Source of the DNA: Aquimarina macrocephali JAMB N27 | Lineage (GTDB): Bacteria > Bacteroidota > Bacteroidia > Flavobacteriales > Flavobacteriaceae | Length of the DNA: 64,000 nucleotides | Direction: 5' to 3' | NCBI RefSeq assembly: GCF_000520995.1 | Contig: NZ_JACA01000034.1 | Location: forward strand, 62,001-126,000 | In this document: piece by piece, positions 27,414-37,489 of the stretch | How positions within the stretch are numbered: position 1 is the first letter of the stretch | Layout: each line of letters begins with the position of its first letter | Position numbers and translations under genes: made by a program | Notes under the pieces: model-generated | What the model was told of the DNA's origin: nothing | The model's input: only the letters and a program-made list of their open reading frames with translations | Databases searched by the model: none

Positions 27414-29750
27414 CTATTCCTTACTTAAAGAGTATGGCACCTCTTCACTTGAGTTTGCCCAATCTTTATTTGGAGTATTAGCCATTTTGAAATCTAAACG
27501 TCCTCCTTGCTGAATTACTTCATAATTTAAATAACTATTCTGATATGCTTTTCCGTTTAATGAAACGGACTGGATATAAACATTTTCTTGATTATTTTCT
27601 GGAGCATTGACTACAAATTCATTTCCGTTTTCTAATGTAATTACAGCTTTCTTAAACAATGGACTTCCTATTACATATTGGTTTACTCCCGGGGTAACCG
27701 GATAAAACCCTAATGCACTAAAAACATACCAGGCAGAGGTTTGTCCATTATCCTCATCTCCACAGTATCCATCTGGTGTTGCCGAATATAGCTTAGTTAA
27801 CACTTCACGTACTTTTTCTTGAGTTTTATACCCAGCATTAGCATAATTATAGAGGTAAATCATATGTTGGATAGGTTGATTACCATGGGCATAGTTCCCC
27901 ATATTTACAATTTGCATTTCTCTAATTTCATGAATTGTAAACCCGTAGTAAGAAGCATCGAATTCGGGTGGCATATTAAACACATGATCCAGCTGCTTTT
28001 CGAATTCAGATTTTCCGCCCATTAGCTCAATCAAACCTTCTATGTCATGAAAAACAGACCATGTATAATGCAAACTATTACCTTCAGTAAAGGCATCTCC
28101 CCATTTTAAGGGGTTAAAAGGAGATTGAAAACTACCATCTTCATTCTTTCCTCTCATCAGTTTTGTAGTAGGATCAAACAAATTTTTATAGTTTTTAGAT
28201 CGCTCATAGAATGTTTTTGCGATCTCTTTTTTTCCTAATTTTTCTGCCATTTTAGCAATGGTAAAATCGGCATATGCATACTCTAATGTTCTTGCTGCAT
28301 TTTCATTGATATTAACATCATAAGGGACATATCCAAGTTTATTATAATAATCAACCCCTTCTCTTCCTACAGAACGTATTTCCTTACCATTAGACAATGG
28401 ACGTCCTTCTGATGTTGTTGCATTTTTTAGAATCGCTTCGAATAAGGTTTCTATGTCTATGTTAGGGATTTCTTTTAAAAATGCATCTGCTATTATTGGT
28501 GTTGAATTAGAGCCAATCATACAATCTCTATGTCCGGGGCTAGCCCATTCGGGGAGCCATCCCGATTCTTTATACGTATTGGTCAATCCTTCCATTATAT
28601 GACTATTCAATTCTGGGTACATCATATTGAAGAATGGAAATACTGCTCTGAAGGTATCCCAAAATCCATTATCCGTAAACATATAACCTGGTAGCACTTT
28701 TCCATTATATGGGCTATAGTGTACCACTTCGTTCTTTTCATTAAATTCATAGAATTTCCTTGGAAAAAGTAACACTCTATATAGACAGGAATAAAAAGTT
28801 TTGATATGATCTAAATTATCATCTTCTATCTTAATTCTACTTAACTCTTTTTCCCAAGCCTTTTTGGCCTTTATTTGAGTTTGTTGGAATGTATCGTTTC
28901 CTATTTCCCGGTTCAAATTTAATTGTGCTTGTTCTGGACTGATAAAGGATGATGCGACTTTTACATGTACTGTTTCTCCTTTTTTAGTTTCAAAACCTAT
29001 TATAGCCCCCACATGCTCCCCTTCATTTTCTTTTGAATTTTCTACTAATTCCCATCCATCCCCCCAGGTATGATTTATTTCAAAATCTTTATCAAATTCG
29101 GCCACAAAATAATTGTGAAAATTATCTGGAACACCTCCACTATTATTTCTACAATAACCAATTATCTTACGTTCTTCTGGAATAATTTTTACCATAGAGC
29201 CTTTAAAAAAAGCATCCAGCATAATATAGGATTGTTCAGCTTCGGGAAATGTAAATTTAAAATGTGCTGCTCGCTCTGTAGGTGTAACCTCGGTTACCAC
29301 ATCATAATCTGCTAAATACACCTTGTAATGATATGGTTTTACGGTTTCTGCTTTATGAGAGAACCAGGAGGCTCTTTCATCTTCTTTATACTTGAGATCT
29401 CCTGTTACAGCCATCACTGAAAATGCCGCGTAATCGTTGATCCAAGGGCTTGGCTGATGCGTTTGTTTTATTCCTCTTATTTTGTTCTCATCATATTTAT
29501 AAGTCCATCCATCTCCCATTTTTGAAGTCATGGGTGTCCAGAAATTCATTGCCCAGGGAGTTGCAATTGCAGGATAGGTATTACCGTTAGATAAGTCAAA
29601 AGCTGAGTCGGTTCCCATTAATGGGTTCACATAATCTACCAAACTTTGTGTTAGAACGGTTTCTTTACTTTCTGCCTTTTCTACATTTTGTTCTTTACAG
29701 GATAGTAGTGATATCACCATCAAACAACTCCATATTAGTCTATCTTTCAT
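27414..29750 (-). CDS. GH92 alpha-mannosidase, lipoprotein (copy 2)
   Basis: A 778-residue exo-alpha-mannosidase with lipobox LLSC (Cys18) and the opening YVNPLMGTDSAFDLSNGNTYP. Catalytic motifs are FTEGNSLHYTWSVFHDI and GDEDNGQTSAWYVFSALG. The subsite motif reads HGNQPIQH, with Gln replacing the Glu of copies 3 and 4, and the NGNTYP insertion in the opening is also distinctive. It is probably directed to a different mannosidic linkage. It precedes the GH92 copy 1 gene in the same operon (64-bp gap). Confidence 0.94.
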   Translation of the reverse strand: MKDRLIWSCLMVISLLSCKEQNVEKAESKETVLTQSLVDYVNPLMGTDSAFDLSNGNTYPAIATPWAMNFWTPMTSKMGDGWTYKYDENKIRGIKQTHQPSPWINDYAAFSVMAVTGDLKYKEDERASWFSHKAETVKPYHYKVYLADYDVVTEVTPTERAAHFKFTFPEAEQSYIMLDAFFKGSMVKIIPEERKIIGYCRNNSGGVPDNFHNYFVAEFDKDFEINHTWGDGWELVENSKENEGEHVGAIIGFETKKGETVHVKVASSFISPEQAQLNLNREIGNDTFQQTQIKAKKAWEKELSRIKIEDDNLDHIKTFYSCLYRVLLFPRKFYEFNEKNEVVHYSPYNGKVLPGYMFTDNGFWDTFRAVFPFFNMMYPELNSHIMEGLTNTYKESGWLPEWASPGHRDCMIGSNSTPIIADAFLKEIPNIDIETLFEAILKNATTSEGRPLSNGKEIRSVGREGVDYYNKLGYVPYDVNINENAARTLEYAYADFTIAKMAEKLGKKEIAKTFYERSKNYKNLFDPTTKLMRGKNEDGSFQSPFNPLKWGDAFTEGNSLHYTWSVFHDIEGLIELMGGKSEFEKQLDHVFNMPPEFDASYYGFTIHEIREMQIVNMGNYAHGNQPIQHMIYLYNYANAGYKTQEKVREVLTKLYSATPDGYCGDEDNGQTSAWYVFSALGFYPVTPGVNQYVIGSPLFKKAVITLENGNEFVVNAPENNQENVYIQSVSLNGKAYQNSYLNYEVIQQGGRLDFKMANTPNKDWANSSEEVPYSLSKE

Positions 29751-29791
29751 CTTTTACTTCTTTTATGTATTAACTGCTATATCATCTATTG

Positions 29792-31153
29792 TTAATTCAA
29801 TTCTACAGCATTTCCATGACCTCTATACAACTTCAATTCTCCTTCTAATTCTACTTCCAAAACAGTTACATAGGTATTTAAGTTTTCATTTTTAGGAACT
29901 TCTATTCTTACAATTCCCGGAATATTGTTCCAGGATGCTCCTCCGTTTCGAACAAAAGTTAATTCTTGTTCTTTTCCGACTACTTTAATTGATTTTATTT
30001 TATTCTGAATTCCTTTTAAAGAGATATAATTCTTAGGTTCATCAAACAGACATAAATACAATTTTGTAGTATCCTTACTTAGTAGTGTGGGACCATAAAA
30101 GTGGCCATATGGCAATCCTGCTTTAGTATCGAAAACAACTTTTTTATGTATGTCAATCCAACTTCCTAGTACTTCTAATCGTTCTTCTTGTTCTTTAGGG
30201 ATTGTTCCATCTGGTTTCATTCCAATATTAAGCAGTAAGTTTCCTCCTGAGGCTATCACCTCAACAAACGTTCTAATAATCTGCGAAAATGGCTTGTAAT
30301 TCGTATCTGAAGGATAATACCCCCAATTATCATTCATGGTCATACAAAATTCCCAGGGACCTTTTGGTCTTACCACAGGAATCCCTTGTTCGGGAGTACT
30401 ATAATCTCCATATGTTTTTAATCGAGAATTCACAATGGTTTTAGGGTTCCAGGATAGTAATGAGTCTTTTAATGATTGCGCTCTCCATTCTTCACTTGAT
30501 TTTTCCCAATCTCCATCAAACCAATATAAATCTGGTTGATATCGATTACTTAGTTCTTTTAATTGCCCTTTATAAAATCTAATAAATCGTTCCCACTTTG
30601 TTAGATTCTCCAATCCCTTTTGAGGGTAATCGTTTTTAGTATCAGGCCTTGGGAATACAACATCATAATCAGGATGCGACCAGTCACATAAAGAATAGTA
30701 TAATCCTACTTTTAATCCTTCATTTCTAAGTGCTTCTACATAAGGAGCTATTAAATCTCTATTAGCAGGTGTTTTTTCTTTAACATTTAGATCACTGTAT
30801 TTGGTATCCCATAAAGCTACTCCATCATGGTGTTTGGTAGTCATTACAGAATATCTCGCTCCAATTTTCTTAAACAGTTTAGCCCATTTCACAGGGTCAT
30901 AATGCTTAGCAGTAAATCCATTGCCCTGCTTCATATACTCTTCATATGAGATTTTTTTGTGATATAATGACCAGGATTCTGCTATTCCATTCACGCCATA
31001 ATATCCCCAGTGAATGAATACTCCTAGTTTGGCATCTTCAAACCAGGACAATCGTTCTTTTTCTGTTGGCTTTTCGTCTTGTGCAACTATCAGGTTTCCA
31101 GTAATCAACAAAACAAACATGCAAATCGTTCTTATATATCTCATCTGATTCAC
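29792..31153 (-). CDS. GH29 alpha-L-fucosidase (second copy)
   Basis: A 453-residue exported fucosidase with a cleavable signal (ending LIVAQ). Motifs are KLGVFIHWGYYGVNGIAES (42-60), MTTKHHDGVALWDTKYSD (104-121) and the nucleophile Asp213 in PDLYWFDGDW. It is shorter than the other GH29 and differs in its active-site loops, so the two may separate alpha-1,6 core from alpha-1,3 or alpha-1,2 fucose (inference). An ATG three codons in (31144) is an alternative start. Confidence 0.94.
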   Translation of the reverse strand: MNQMRYIRTICMFVLLITGNLIVAQDEKPTEKERLSWFEDAKLGVFIHWGYYGVNGIAESWSLYHKKISYEEYMKQGNGFTAKHYDPVKWAKLFKKIGARYSVMTTKHHDGVALWDTKYSDLNVKEKTPANRDLIAPYVEALRNEGLKVGLYYSLCDWSHPDYDVVFPRPDTKNDYPQKGLENLTKWERFIRFYKGQLKELSNRYQPDLYWFDGDWEKSSEEWRAQSLKDSLLSWNPKTIVNSRLKTYGDYSTPEQGIPVVRPKGPWEFCMTMNDNWGYYPSDTNYKPFSQIIRTFVEVIASGGNLLLNIGMKPDGTIPKEQEERLEVLGSWIDIHKKVVFDTKAGLPYGHFYGPTLLSKDTTKLYLCLFDEPKNYISLKGIQNKIKSIKVVGKEQELTFVRNGGASWNNIPGIVRIEVPKNENLNTYVTVLEVELEGELKLYRGHGNAVELN

Positions 31154-31169
31154 CTTAAAATATTAATTA

Positions 31170-33491
31170 TCAATCAATTAAAATCTCATCTATAAATAAC
31201 CAAGTATCTCCTCCTCTTGGGTTTTCTTTTAAATTTGCTATTTTCACTTTAATAAATCTTGCAACATGCTTCTCGAAATTAATTTTAAAATCTTTTAATT
31301 CAATAGTAGAATTAGCCGCATAGGATCGTTTTACTTCTCCTATTTTTTTAAAATCTTTTCCGTCTATTCCCGTAAAAACTTCTATTGCTACCGGAAAATA
31401 TATTCCCGGGCCTTGATGTTCCATTGATCCAACAATTACCTGATTTATGGTATCTTCTTTTTCAAGATCTATGATAACCTCCATATCATCCTTTAACCAC
31501 GCTTGCCATTGGCCATCCTGAAAATTTTTGGTTCCTCTTAAGGTATTTACCAATGTAGATTTTCCTGTTCCCGTATATCGATCACTATAAGGAATAGTAT
31601 ACACTACATTACTGGCTACTCCTTTATGAAATACAATGGTATCCTGAAATACTTTACCAATCGGTTTGTTCTCTTTAAATATTGATGCCTTAACTATTGT
31701 AGTTTGGGTTAATATAATTGGTTTCTCATATTTAACAGGAGTATCCTCTAATCTATTATTGTTTAATACATATCGTATATCTGCATTAGTGTATTCGCTT
31801 TGTAGTGTTAATGAAACTGATTTCTTTTCTAAATTTGTTTCGACTTCTGGTCGTATTAAATAAGAGCTTTTAGCATAATTAATTCCTAAATATTCATACC
31901 GTTGAAACATACTGGTAATTCTTTTTGAAAAATCATCCCAATCTTTCTGATTTTTAGTACTCCATACTGCTTCTGACAAGGCTGCCAATCGAGGGTAAAT
32001 CATATATTGTGAGTGTTCTTTGGTAGGGATGTATTCTGACCATAAGTTTGCTTGCCCACCAAGCACATGCCCAGCTTCTTCTGCAGTCATTGAATCTACT
32101 ACAGGATCAAATTGATATACTTTACTTAATGGTGTGTATCCACCTATTGCTAATGGTTCTTCATTTTGTGGTCCTTGATAATGATCAAAATAGCAATGAG
32201 TTCCAGGTGTCATGACTACATCATGTCCTTGTGCTGCGGCTTCTAGTCCTCCTTTTACGCCTCTCCAACTCATCACAGTAGCATCAGGAGCTAATCCTCC
32301 TTCTAAAATCTCATCCCAGCCTACTAATTTCTTACCATGAGAATTTATAAATTTCTCCATTCGTTTTACAAAATAGCTCTGTAATTCTTCTTCGTTTTGC
32401 AATCCTTCTTCTGTTATTCGTTTCTGGCAATGCTGGCATTTCTCCCAATTAGTTTTAGTCGCCTCATCCCCACCTATGTGTATATATTTTGAAGGAAATA
32501 TTTCCATAACCTCAACTAATACATCTTCTAAAAAAGTAAACGTACTTTCTTTTCCTGCACAATATATATCTGTAATTGGCCAAACTCCACCTGATGGTAC
32601 TCCTATCTGATTTTCAAAACATGATAAATGTGGGTATGCGGCAATCGCACTAGATATGTGAGCGGGCATTTCTATTTCGGGTATAACCTCTACATTTCTA
32701 GATTGTGCATATTTAACCAATTCTCTTAATTCTTCTTGAGTCAAAAAACCTCCATAAGTACCTTTATCTTCTGATTTTACCGGTAGTCTGGCATTCCAAT
32801 GTAAATCCTCCTGATCTACTCTCCATGCCCCTATCTCGGTAAGTTTTGGGTATTTTTTTATTTCTATACGCCATCCCTGATCATCAACTAAATGCAGGTG
32901 TAATACATTCATCTTATGCATAGCCAAACCATCAATTACCTCCTTTATGTATTCTTTATCAAAAAAATGACGAGAGATATCTAACATTAATCCTCTCCAT
33001 TTAAAACGGGGGGTATCTTTAATTTCTACATTTGGAATTTCCCAAGTTCTATTTTCTAATTTAGCTTTGCTTTCTATCTCGGGAGGTAGTAATTGACGTA
33101 TCGTTTGTATTGCATATGAAAAGCCAACTGAGCTATTTGCTATGATTTCTATACGATTGTTATCCACTTTAAGCTCATATGCTTCTGGTTTACTATTCTC
33201 GTCAATCGTAAAAGTTATATAGTTATTTTTTGGTTGTTCTTCTGTCGTTTTCAAATCCCATCCAACTGCTGTTTTAAATTTATCTTTTAAAACACGAATC
33301 GACTCGTCTTGTATATCATTTGAAATAAAAAACTTGGTATCTTCATTAAATTCGAATACTCCCGAATTGATTTTTACCATTTCTGGTTTTGGGATAATAT
33401 GAATATCCTCTTCTGAATACATTCTTTTTTCATCGGTTTTACAACCTAACAATATTAGAAGTGTCAGGGTTATCAGAAATTGTTTTTTCAT
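31170..33491 (-). CDS. GH20 beta-N-acetylhexosaminidase with C-terminal chitobiase-C and discoidin domains
   Basis: A 773-residue lipoprotein (LLGC, Cys17) that removes terminal beta-GlcNAc or GalNAc. Domain order: GH20b (about 30-160), GH20 barrel (about 163-500) with HIGGDEATKTNW (Asp342-Glu343 catalytic pair), chitobiase-C-like Fn3 domain (about 555-625), then an F5/8-type C (discoidin) carbohydrate-binding domain with RYTGTGKSTLVN and the end DTWLFIDEILID. The last two domains recur in the next two proteins downstream. In an N-glycan pathway it could trim antennal GlcNAc or cut exposed chitobiose. Confidence 0.96.
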   Translation of the reverse strand: MKKQFLITLTLLILLGCKTDEKRMYSEEDIHIIPKPEMVKINSGVFEFNEDTKFFISNDIQDESIRVLKDKFKTAVGWDLKTTEEQPKNNYITFTIDENSKPEAYELKVDNNRIEIIANSSVGFSYAIQTIRQLLPPEIESKAKLENRTWEIPNVEIKDTPRFKWRGLMLDISRHFFDKEYIKEVIDGLAMHKMNVLHLHLVDDQGWRIEIKKYPKLTEIGAWRVDQEDLHWNARLPVKSEDKGTYGGFLTQEELRELVKYAQSRNVEVIPEIEMPAHISSAIAAYPHLSCFENQIGVPSGGVWPITDIYCAGKESTFTFLEDVLVEVMEIFPSKYIHIGGDEATKTNWEKCQHCQKRITEEGLQNEEELQSYFVKRMEKFINSHGKKLVGWDEILEGGLAPDATVMSWRGVKGGLEAAAQGHDVVMTPGTHCYFDHYQGPQNEEPLAIGGYTPLSKVYQFDPVVDSMTAEEAGHVLGGQANLWSEYIPTKEHSQYMIYPRLAALSEAVWSTKNQKDWDDFSKRITSMFQRYEYLGINYAKSSYLIRPEVETNLEKKSVSLTLQSEYTNADIRYVLNNNRLEDTPVKYEKPIILTQTTIVKASIFKENKPIGKVFQDTIVFHKGVASNVVYTIPYSDRYTGTGKSTLVNTLRGTKNFQDGQWQAWLKDDMEVIIDLEKEDTINQVIVGSMEHQGPGIYFPVAIEVFTGIDGKDFKKIGEVKRSYAANSTIELKDFKINFEKHVARFIKVKIANLKENPRGGDTWLFIDEILID

Positions 33492-33502
33492 TATTCTTTA
33501 TT

Positions 33503-35611
33503 CTACCATATTAATATTTCATCTACAAAGAGCCATGAGGCTTTTCCTGCTCCTTGATGCCAAGATGGAAGTTTTTTTAAATTATGAACTACTACCTTTA
33601 TGTACTTAGCGTCTGTTTTAGGAACATTTAGTGTAAAGTGTTTTTTCTTTATTTCTATTGCTTCTTTTGCATTGGTTACATTATAATTTGATGTACTAAT
33701 TTTCTTAAATGAAGTATTTTCATTTCTAACATATACCTCAATCATTTTCGGAAACAAAATCCAGGATCCTGAATCTTGCAGACAACTAATTGATACATTC
33801 TCAATAGATCTGGGTTCATCAAAATTGATCGTAGTAATTAAATTCTCTCCTTCATATCCTGTCCATTTACCATCAGAAAAAAGTAGACTCCCTTCTATAA
33901 AATCAAATATCTTACCTGCTCCTGGATATCGTTCTGACGGTCTATGTACTATATCAAAATTCTTTACTTCATGTTTTATCTTAAAAAAATCTCTTTCTAA
34001 AACTGGACTTGGTAACCAGTTTTCCTTATACATTTTTGCTTTTAACTTGGTAAAATCAGCGATTTTTATAGGTTTAGTATATTTAACCGAAGTACTATCT
34101 GGATCTGTACCATCTAGTGTATATCGTATCGTAGCTTTAAATATTTGTTCATCAAAAGCAACTATTAAACTATCTGAGAATATTGTTTGTTCTGTGATCA
34201 GTTTTGGAGGTTTTAAAGGCATAATTTCTGTAAAACCCTCAAAAACTCCGTTATGGATAATAGTTTGATTACTTCTCATTAATTCCTTAGTAAAGCTCTC
34301 ATCTACTTTTGTATTCCAAACATATATATCTGTTAGATTTATTTTTTCAATCAAGGATGCTATTCCTTTATTACCTACTAACGTATTATAAATATTTAGA
34401 ACTTCTAAGTCTTCTAAATCTTCTAAATACTTAATAGTTGCATCAGAGATTTTGGTATTGTCCAAACGTAGCTTCTTTATTTTTTTAAGATGTCTAAGAC
34501 CTTTGGTCATATCGTCTGTAAGCAACGTATTATTAAGATCTAACTCTACTAATTGATCTGCTATTTCTTTTAATTCTGTTACTGCATCTTCTGTAATCGA
34601 ATCTTTTACATATTTAACTCTTAAGTACGGTTGATCTGCTACTATTCTATTTACCAAAAACCCTACTTCTATTACATCATTTAAGGCATTTACAGAAGCT
34701 TCAGAGGTAATTTTAGTATCTTTTTTTAGATAATTTTGTAATAGACCAGTTAGTGTATCATTCTTATGATAAGCTAGTGCTTTTTTATTAAAATCGGCTC
34801 CATTATCTATCCAATGTTTCAATAACCAAATCTCATCTGAAGTGATTTGATTTTTTCCTTCTGGTGGCATATGTTTCTCATCTTCTAAAGGCAATAAGAT
34901 TCGTTTAATTATACGACTATTTAAAGCTTTTCCTGATTGTAAAGCTCTTCCATTTTCACCTCCTTCTAAAATCGTCGCTTCAGAAATCAGTGACAATTCT
35001 CCTTTTTGCTTTGTCGCATTGTGACATTGTATACACTTGGCATCTAAAATGGGGTGTACTACATCAGAAAAATACCGAAGACTATCAATAACTTGAGGTT
35101 TTTCTTTTTTTACTCTTAACGGCGAATATTGTGTAATAAAACTATCTCCATGTGTTAACACACTTCCATAATGTCCTGTTATACCTATTAAGATGATAGA
35201 GGTTACAAACAAAAAAAAGAATAGTTTTTTATAACGCTCTTGTTTTTTTAAAATATATAATAAAATTATTAAACCTGAAGTACCAATTCCTGTCCACATA
35301 TGAATATTCGTTGTTTGAACTTCATACCCTCCTTCTAATGATAAAAAGTACCCCAGAATACATGCTAAACATGCAAAAATTGCGCTAAAACCTAATCCGG
35401 TTTTAACAAGAGTATCTGTATGTTTTTTACGAATGCGCCCTATCACATCAAAATAAAACACTAGTAGTAATCCTCCTATCGGAAGATGTAATATCAACGG
35501 ATGAAAACGTCCTAAAAACAGTACAAATTCAGGAATATTATCTATAGAATTCTCTACAGGTACTACTGTTTCTGAAAAAAGAAAAAATAAATTAAATAAG
35601 ACGAAGTTCAT
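33503..35611 (-). CDS. Membrane protein with planctomycete-type cytochrome c motif, LRRs, and chitobiase-C/discoidin module
   Basis: A 702-residue multidomain protein. Residues 1-165 hold about four membrane segments of the DUF2231 type (FHPLILHLPIGGLLLVFYFD). A heme-binding CIQCH motif (Cys193, Cys196, His197) and MPPEGKNQI follow, typical of planctomycete cytochrome C domains. Leucine-rich repeats (about 330-440: LKKIKKLRLDNTKIS) come next, then a chitobiase-C-like domain (about 465-545) and a discoidin domain ending ASWLFVDEILIW. Predicted periplasmic c-type heme protein tethered to the inner membrane. It starts 11 bp upstream of the GH20 gene. Function unknown. Confidence 0.85.
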   Translation of the reverse strand: MNFVLFNLFFLFSETVVPVENSIDNIPEFVLFLGRFHPLILHLPIGGLLLVFYFDVIGRIRKKHTDTLVKTGLGFSAIFACLACILGYFLSLEGGYEVQTTNIHMWTGIGTSGLIILLYILKKQERYKKLFFFLFVTSIILIGITGHYGSVLTHGDSFITQYSPLRVKKEKPQVIDSLRYFSDVVHPILDAKCIQCHNATKQKGELSLISEATILEGGENGRALQSGKALNSRIIKRILLPLEDEKHMPPEGKNQITSDEIWLLKHWIDNGADFNKKALAYHKNDTLTGLLQNYLKKDTKITSEASVNALNDVIEVGFLVNRIVADQPYLRVKYVKDSITEDAVTELKEIADQLVELDLNNTLLTDDMTKGLRHLKKIKKLRLDNTKISDATIKYLEDLEDLEVLNIYNTLVGNKGIASLIEKINLTDIYVWNTKVDESFTKELMRSNQTIIHNGVFEGFTEIMPLKPPKLITEQTIFSDSLIVAFDEQIFKATIRYTLDGTDPDSTSVKYTKPIKIADFTKLKAKMYKENWLPSPVLERDFFKIKHEVKNFDIVHRPSERYPGAGKIFDFIEGSLLFSDGKWTGYEGENLITTINFDEPRSIENVSISCLQDSGSWILFPKMIEVYVRNENTSFKKISTSNYNVTNAKEAIEIKKKHFTLNVPKTDAKYIKVVVHNLKKLPSWHQGAGKASWLFVDEILIW

Positions 35612-35616
35612 AGGTA

Positions 35617-36438
35617 TTACTTATTGTTTCTTGTATTAAAAATCCATTCATCCATAAACAACCAAGCAGGATTACCTTTTCCTTGATGCCATTTGGGAAT
35701 AGATTTTACATTCTGTATTTCTATTTTTATTTTCTTCATTTCTTTTAGAATAGAGATATGAAGGTTATCTAGTTTTGATACATCTTTATTAAGTTTTTCT
35801 ATTGGTTCATCAGTTTCAAATTCTATAAAATTTACCCCATCCTGAGAGAATGAAATAATAACATCCTCTATCGGAAAAATCCAGGCACTCGTATTTACCA
35901 GATACCCAATATCTATAGATTCTAAAAACACTTTATCTTTAAAATCTACTATAGTTACCAGAGGTTCTACTATTCCTATCCATTGATCATCCTTGAAATT
36001 TGAAGTTCCTTTTTTATGATTTACCAGGGTGTTTTTTCCTTGTCCGGGATATTGTTTACTTAATGGGGTAAGTAAAGAAATATTTGAAATATCAATTCCT
36101 TTAGCATAAAAAGAAATCGCTTTAACATCACTGGGTTTAAAATCAGAGTGAAATGCTTTAAAAGTATATGTCCCAGGGTTTGAAACAGAGATAGTACTAT
36201 TATATTTTTGTGATGTTTGTGTAGGTTCACTGCCATCATCCGTATAATAAATTTCTGCTTCATTTAATCGTAATGAAGCTATAATCCTTGATGAAGTGTC
36301 TAGAATTACATTTTTCGCCTCAATTCTTGGACTAGCCAATTGTATATTTTCCTGCTGTGTATATCTTACCTCTTGTCCATTTGTATTTTTACAAGAACAT
36401 AAACATACAAACAACCCAATTTTCCATAATTTCTTCAT
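35617..36438 (-). CDS. Lipoprotein with chitobiase-C-like and discoidin domains
   Basis: Start taken at the ATG of MKKLWKIGLFVCLCSC (lipobox Cys16), because it overlaps the upstream gene's stop as ATGA, a classic coupling; an in-frame ATG at 36480 lies inside that gene. The 273-residue protein has a chitobiase-C-like Fn3 domain (NEAEIYYTDDGSEPTQTS) followed by a discoidin domain (KQYPGQGKNTLVNHKKG and ending NPAWLFMDEWIF). It has no catalytic domain. The same module ends the two adjacent proteins, so this is probably a glycan-binding or scaffold lipoprotein for the same ligand. Confidence 0.85.
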   Translation of the reverse strand: MKKLWKIGLFVCLCSCKNTNGQEVRYTQQENIQLASPRIEAKNVILDTSSRIIASLRLNEAEIYYTDDGSEPTQTSQKYNSTISVSNPGTYTFKAFHSDFKPSDVKAISFYAKGIDISNISLLTPLSKQYPGQGKNTLVNHKKGTSNFKDDQWIGIVEPLVTIVDFKDKVFLESIDIGYLVNTSAWIFPIEDVIISFSQDGVNFIEFETDEPIEKLNKDVSKLDNLHISILKEMKKIKIEIQNVKSIPKWHQGKGNPAWLFMDEWIFNTRNNK

Positions 36439-37478
36439 ATTCGGGTTAATTTTATAGGATAAGTTTGTCCAGAATTCCATTGTGTTACGTATATACTACC
36501 GTCTTCATCTATACATACATCGTGCGGATGTCTAAATAATTTTATAGTCTGGTACAATTCTGTTAGAGTATCTTTTTTATACACCGGTGGTGTTGCCCCT
36601 GGACAAGAAATTACTTCATTCTTCTCATTCATTATCAATAAAAACCCAGAATCATCATAGGTTGCTTCTCTTGATTTTAGTACTGCAAAATAAATATCAC
36701 TATCATGAATGACAGGTCTACATATTAGTGCCCCAGGAACTTTTATCGATGATAAATAGTTTCCTTCCAGACTAAATCTTTTTAAAGTATTCTGTTCTCG
36801 TGCAGTTACTAACAATGTAGGATTAGCTTTATCTCTATGATCAAAACATATACCGTGGGCATTTAAGAATTGGTGATCTTCTGTTCCTTTTCCTCCGAAT
36901 ATATTTAAAAGTTCCCCTTTATAATTATAGTGTAATATGAATTGATTTCCATAACCATCTGCAACATAAAAATCTCCGTTTTCTAAAACAGTAGTTTCTG
37001 TAGGCCTGAATTCTTCCTTAGTTTTATATTTACCAGTTTCAACTGGATAATCAACGGTCATTATTTTTTTACCATCAATAGTAGTTTTAATAACTTGATG
37101 GCGTTCATAATCAGTAATGAATAAAAAATCTTCTCCATTCTCAACCGACAGGGTTAATCCATGAGCTCCGGGATAGACAGTCCCCCACGTTTCTATTAGT
37201 TTTCCTGATTTATCATAAATGATAATATTATTTTTGATATGATTGGTAAGCATTACAATGCGCCCCTTAGAATCCTGAATAATTTCATGGCAATCTTGCA
37301 CTGGCACTTTCATCGGGTCCAAATTACCCCATTTCATATCTATTTTATATTGATGAGAATTATGCCCAATAACCAGGTCCTTATAAGAATCAAAAGAAAA
37401 TGCCCCAGAATACCCGGGTAAAGTTAATATCCCAGCGGAAACACATGCCGATTTCTGCAAAAAACTTCTTCTATCCAT
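36435..37478 (-). CDS. Tat-exported NHL/6-bladed beta-propeller protein
   Basis: A 347-residue protein with a twin-arginine signal (MDRRSFLQKSACVSAGIL) and repeated propeller strands such as MLTNHIKNNIIIYDKSGKLI, FLITDYERHQVIKTTIDGK and FYVADGYGNQFILHYNYKG, ending SIYVTQWNSGQTYP. This resembles NHL repeat or peptidylglycine-lyase-like propellers. Tat export suggests folding or a cofactor in the cytoplasm. It is translationally coupled to the downstream discoidin lipoprotein. It lies between DUF1501 and discoidin genes. Function unknown; metal or sugar binding is possible. Confidence 0.85.
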   Translation of the reverse strand: MDRRSFLQKSACVSAGILTLPGYSGAFSFDSYKDLVIGHNSHQYKIDMKWGNLDPMKVPVQDCHEIIQDSKGRIVMLTNHIKNNIIIYDKSGKLIETWGTVYPGAHGLTLSVENGEDFLFITDYERHQVIKTTIDGKKIMTVDYPVETGKYKTKEEFRPTETTVLENGDFYVADGYGNQFILHYNYKGELLNIFGGKGTEDHQFLNAHGICFDHRDKANPTLLVTAREQNTLKRFSLEGNYLSSIKVPGALICRPVIHDSDIYFAVLKSREATYDDSGFLLIMNEKNEVISCPGATPPVYKKDTLTELYQTIKLFRHPHDVCIDEDGSIYVTQWNSGQTYPIKLTRI

Positions 37479-37489
37479 AATTATCTTAT

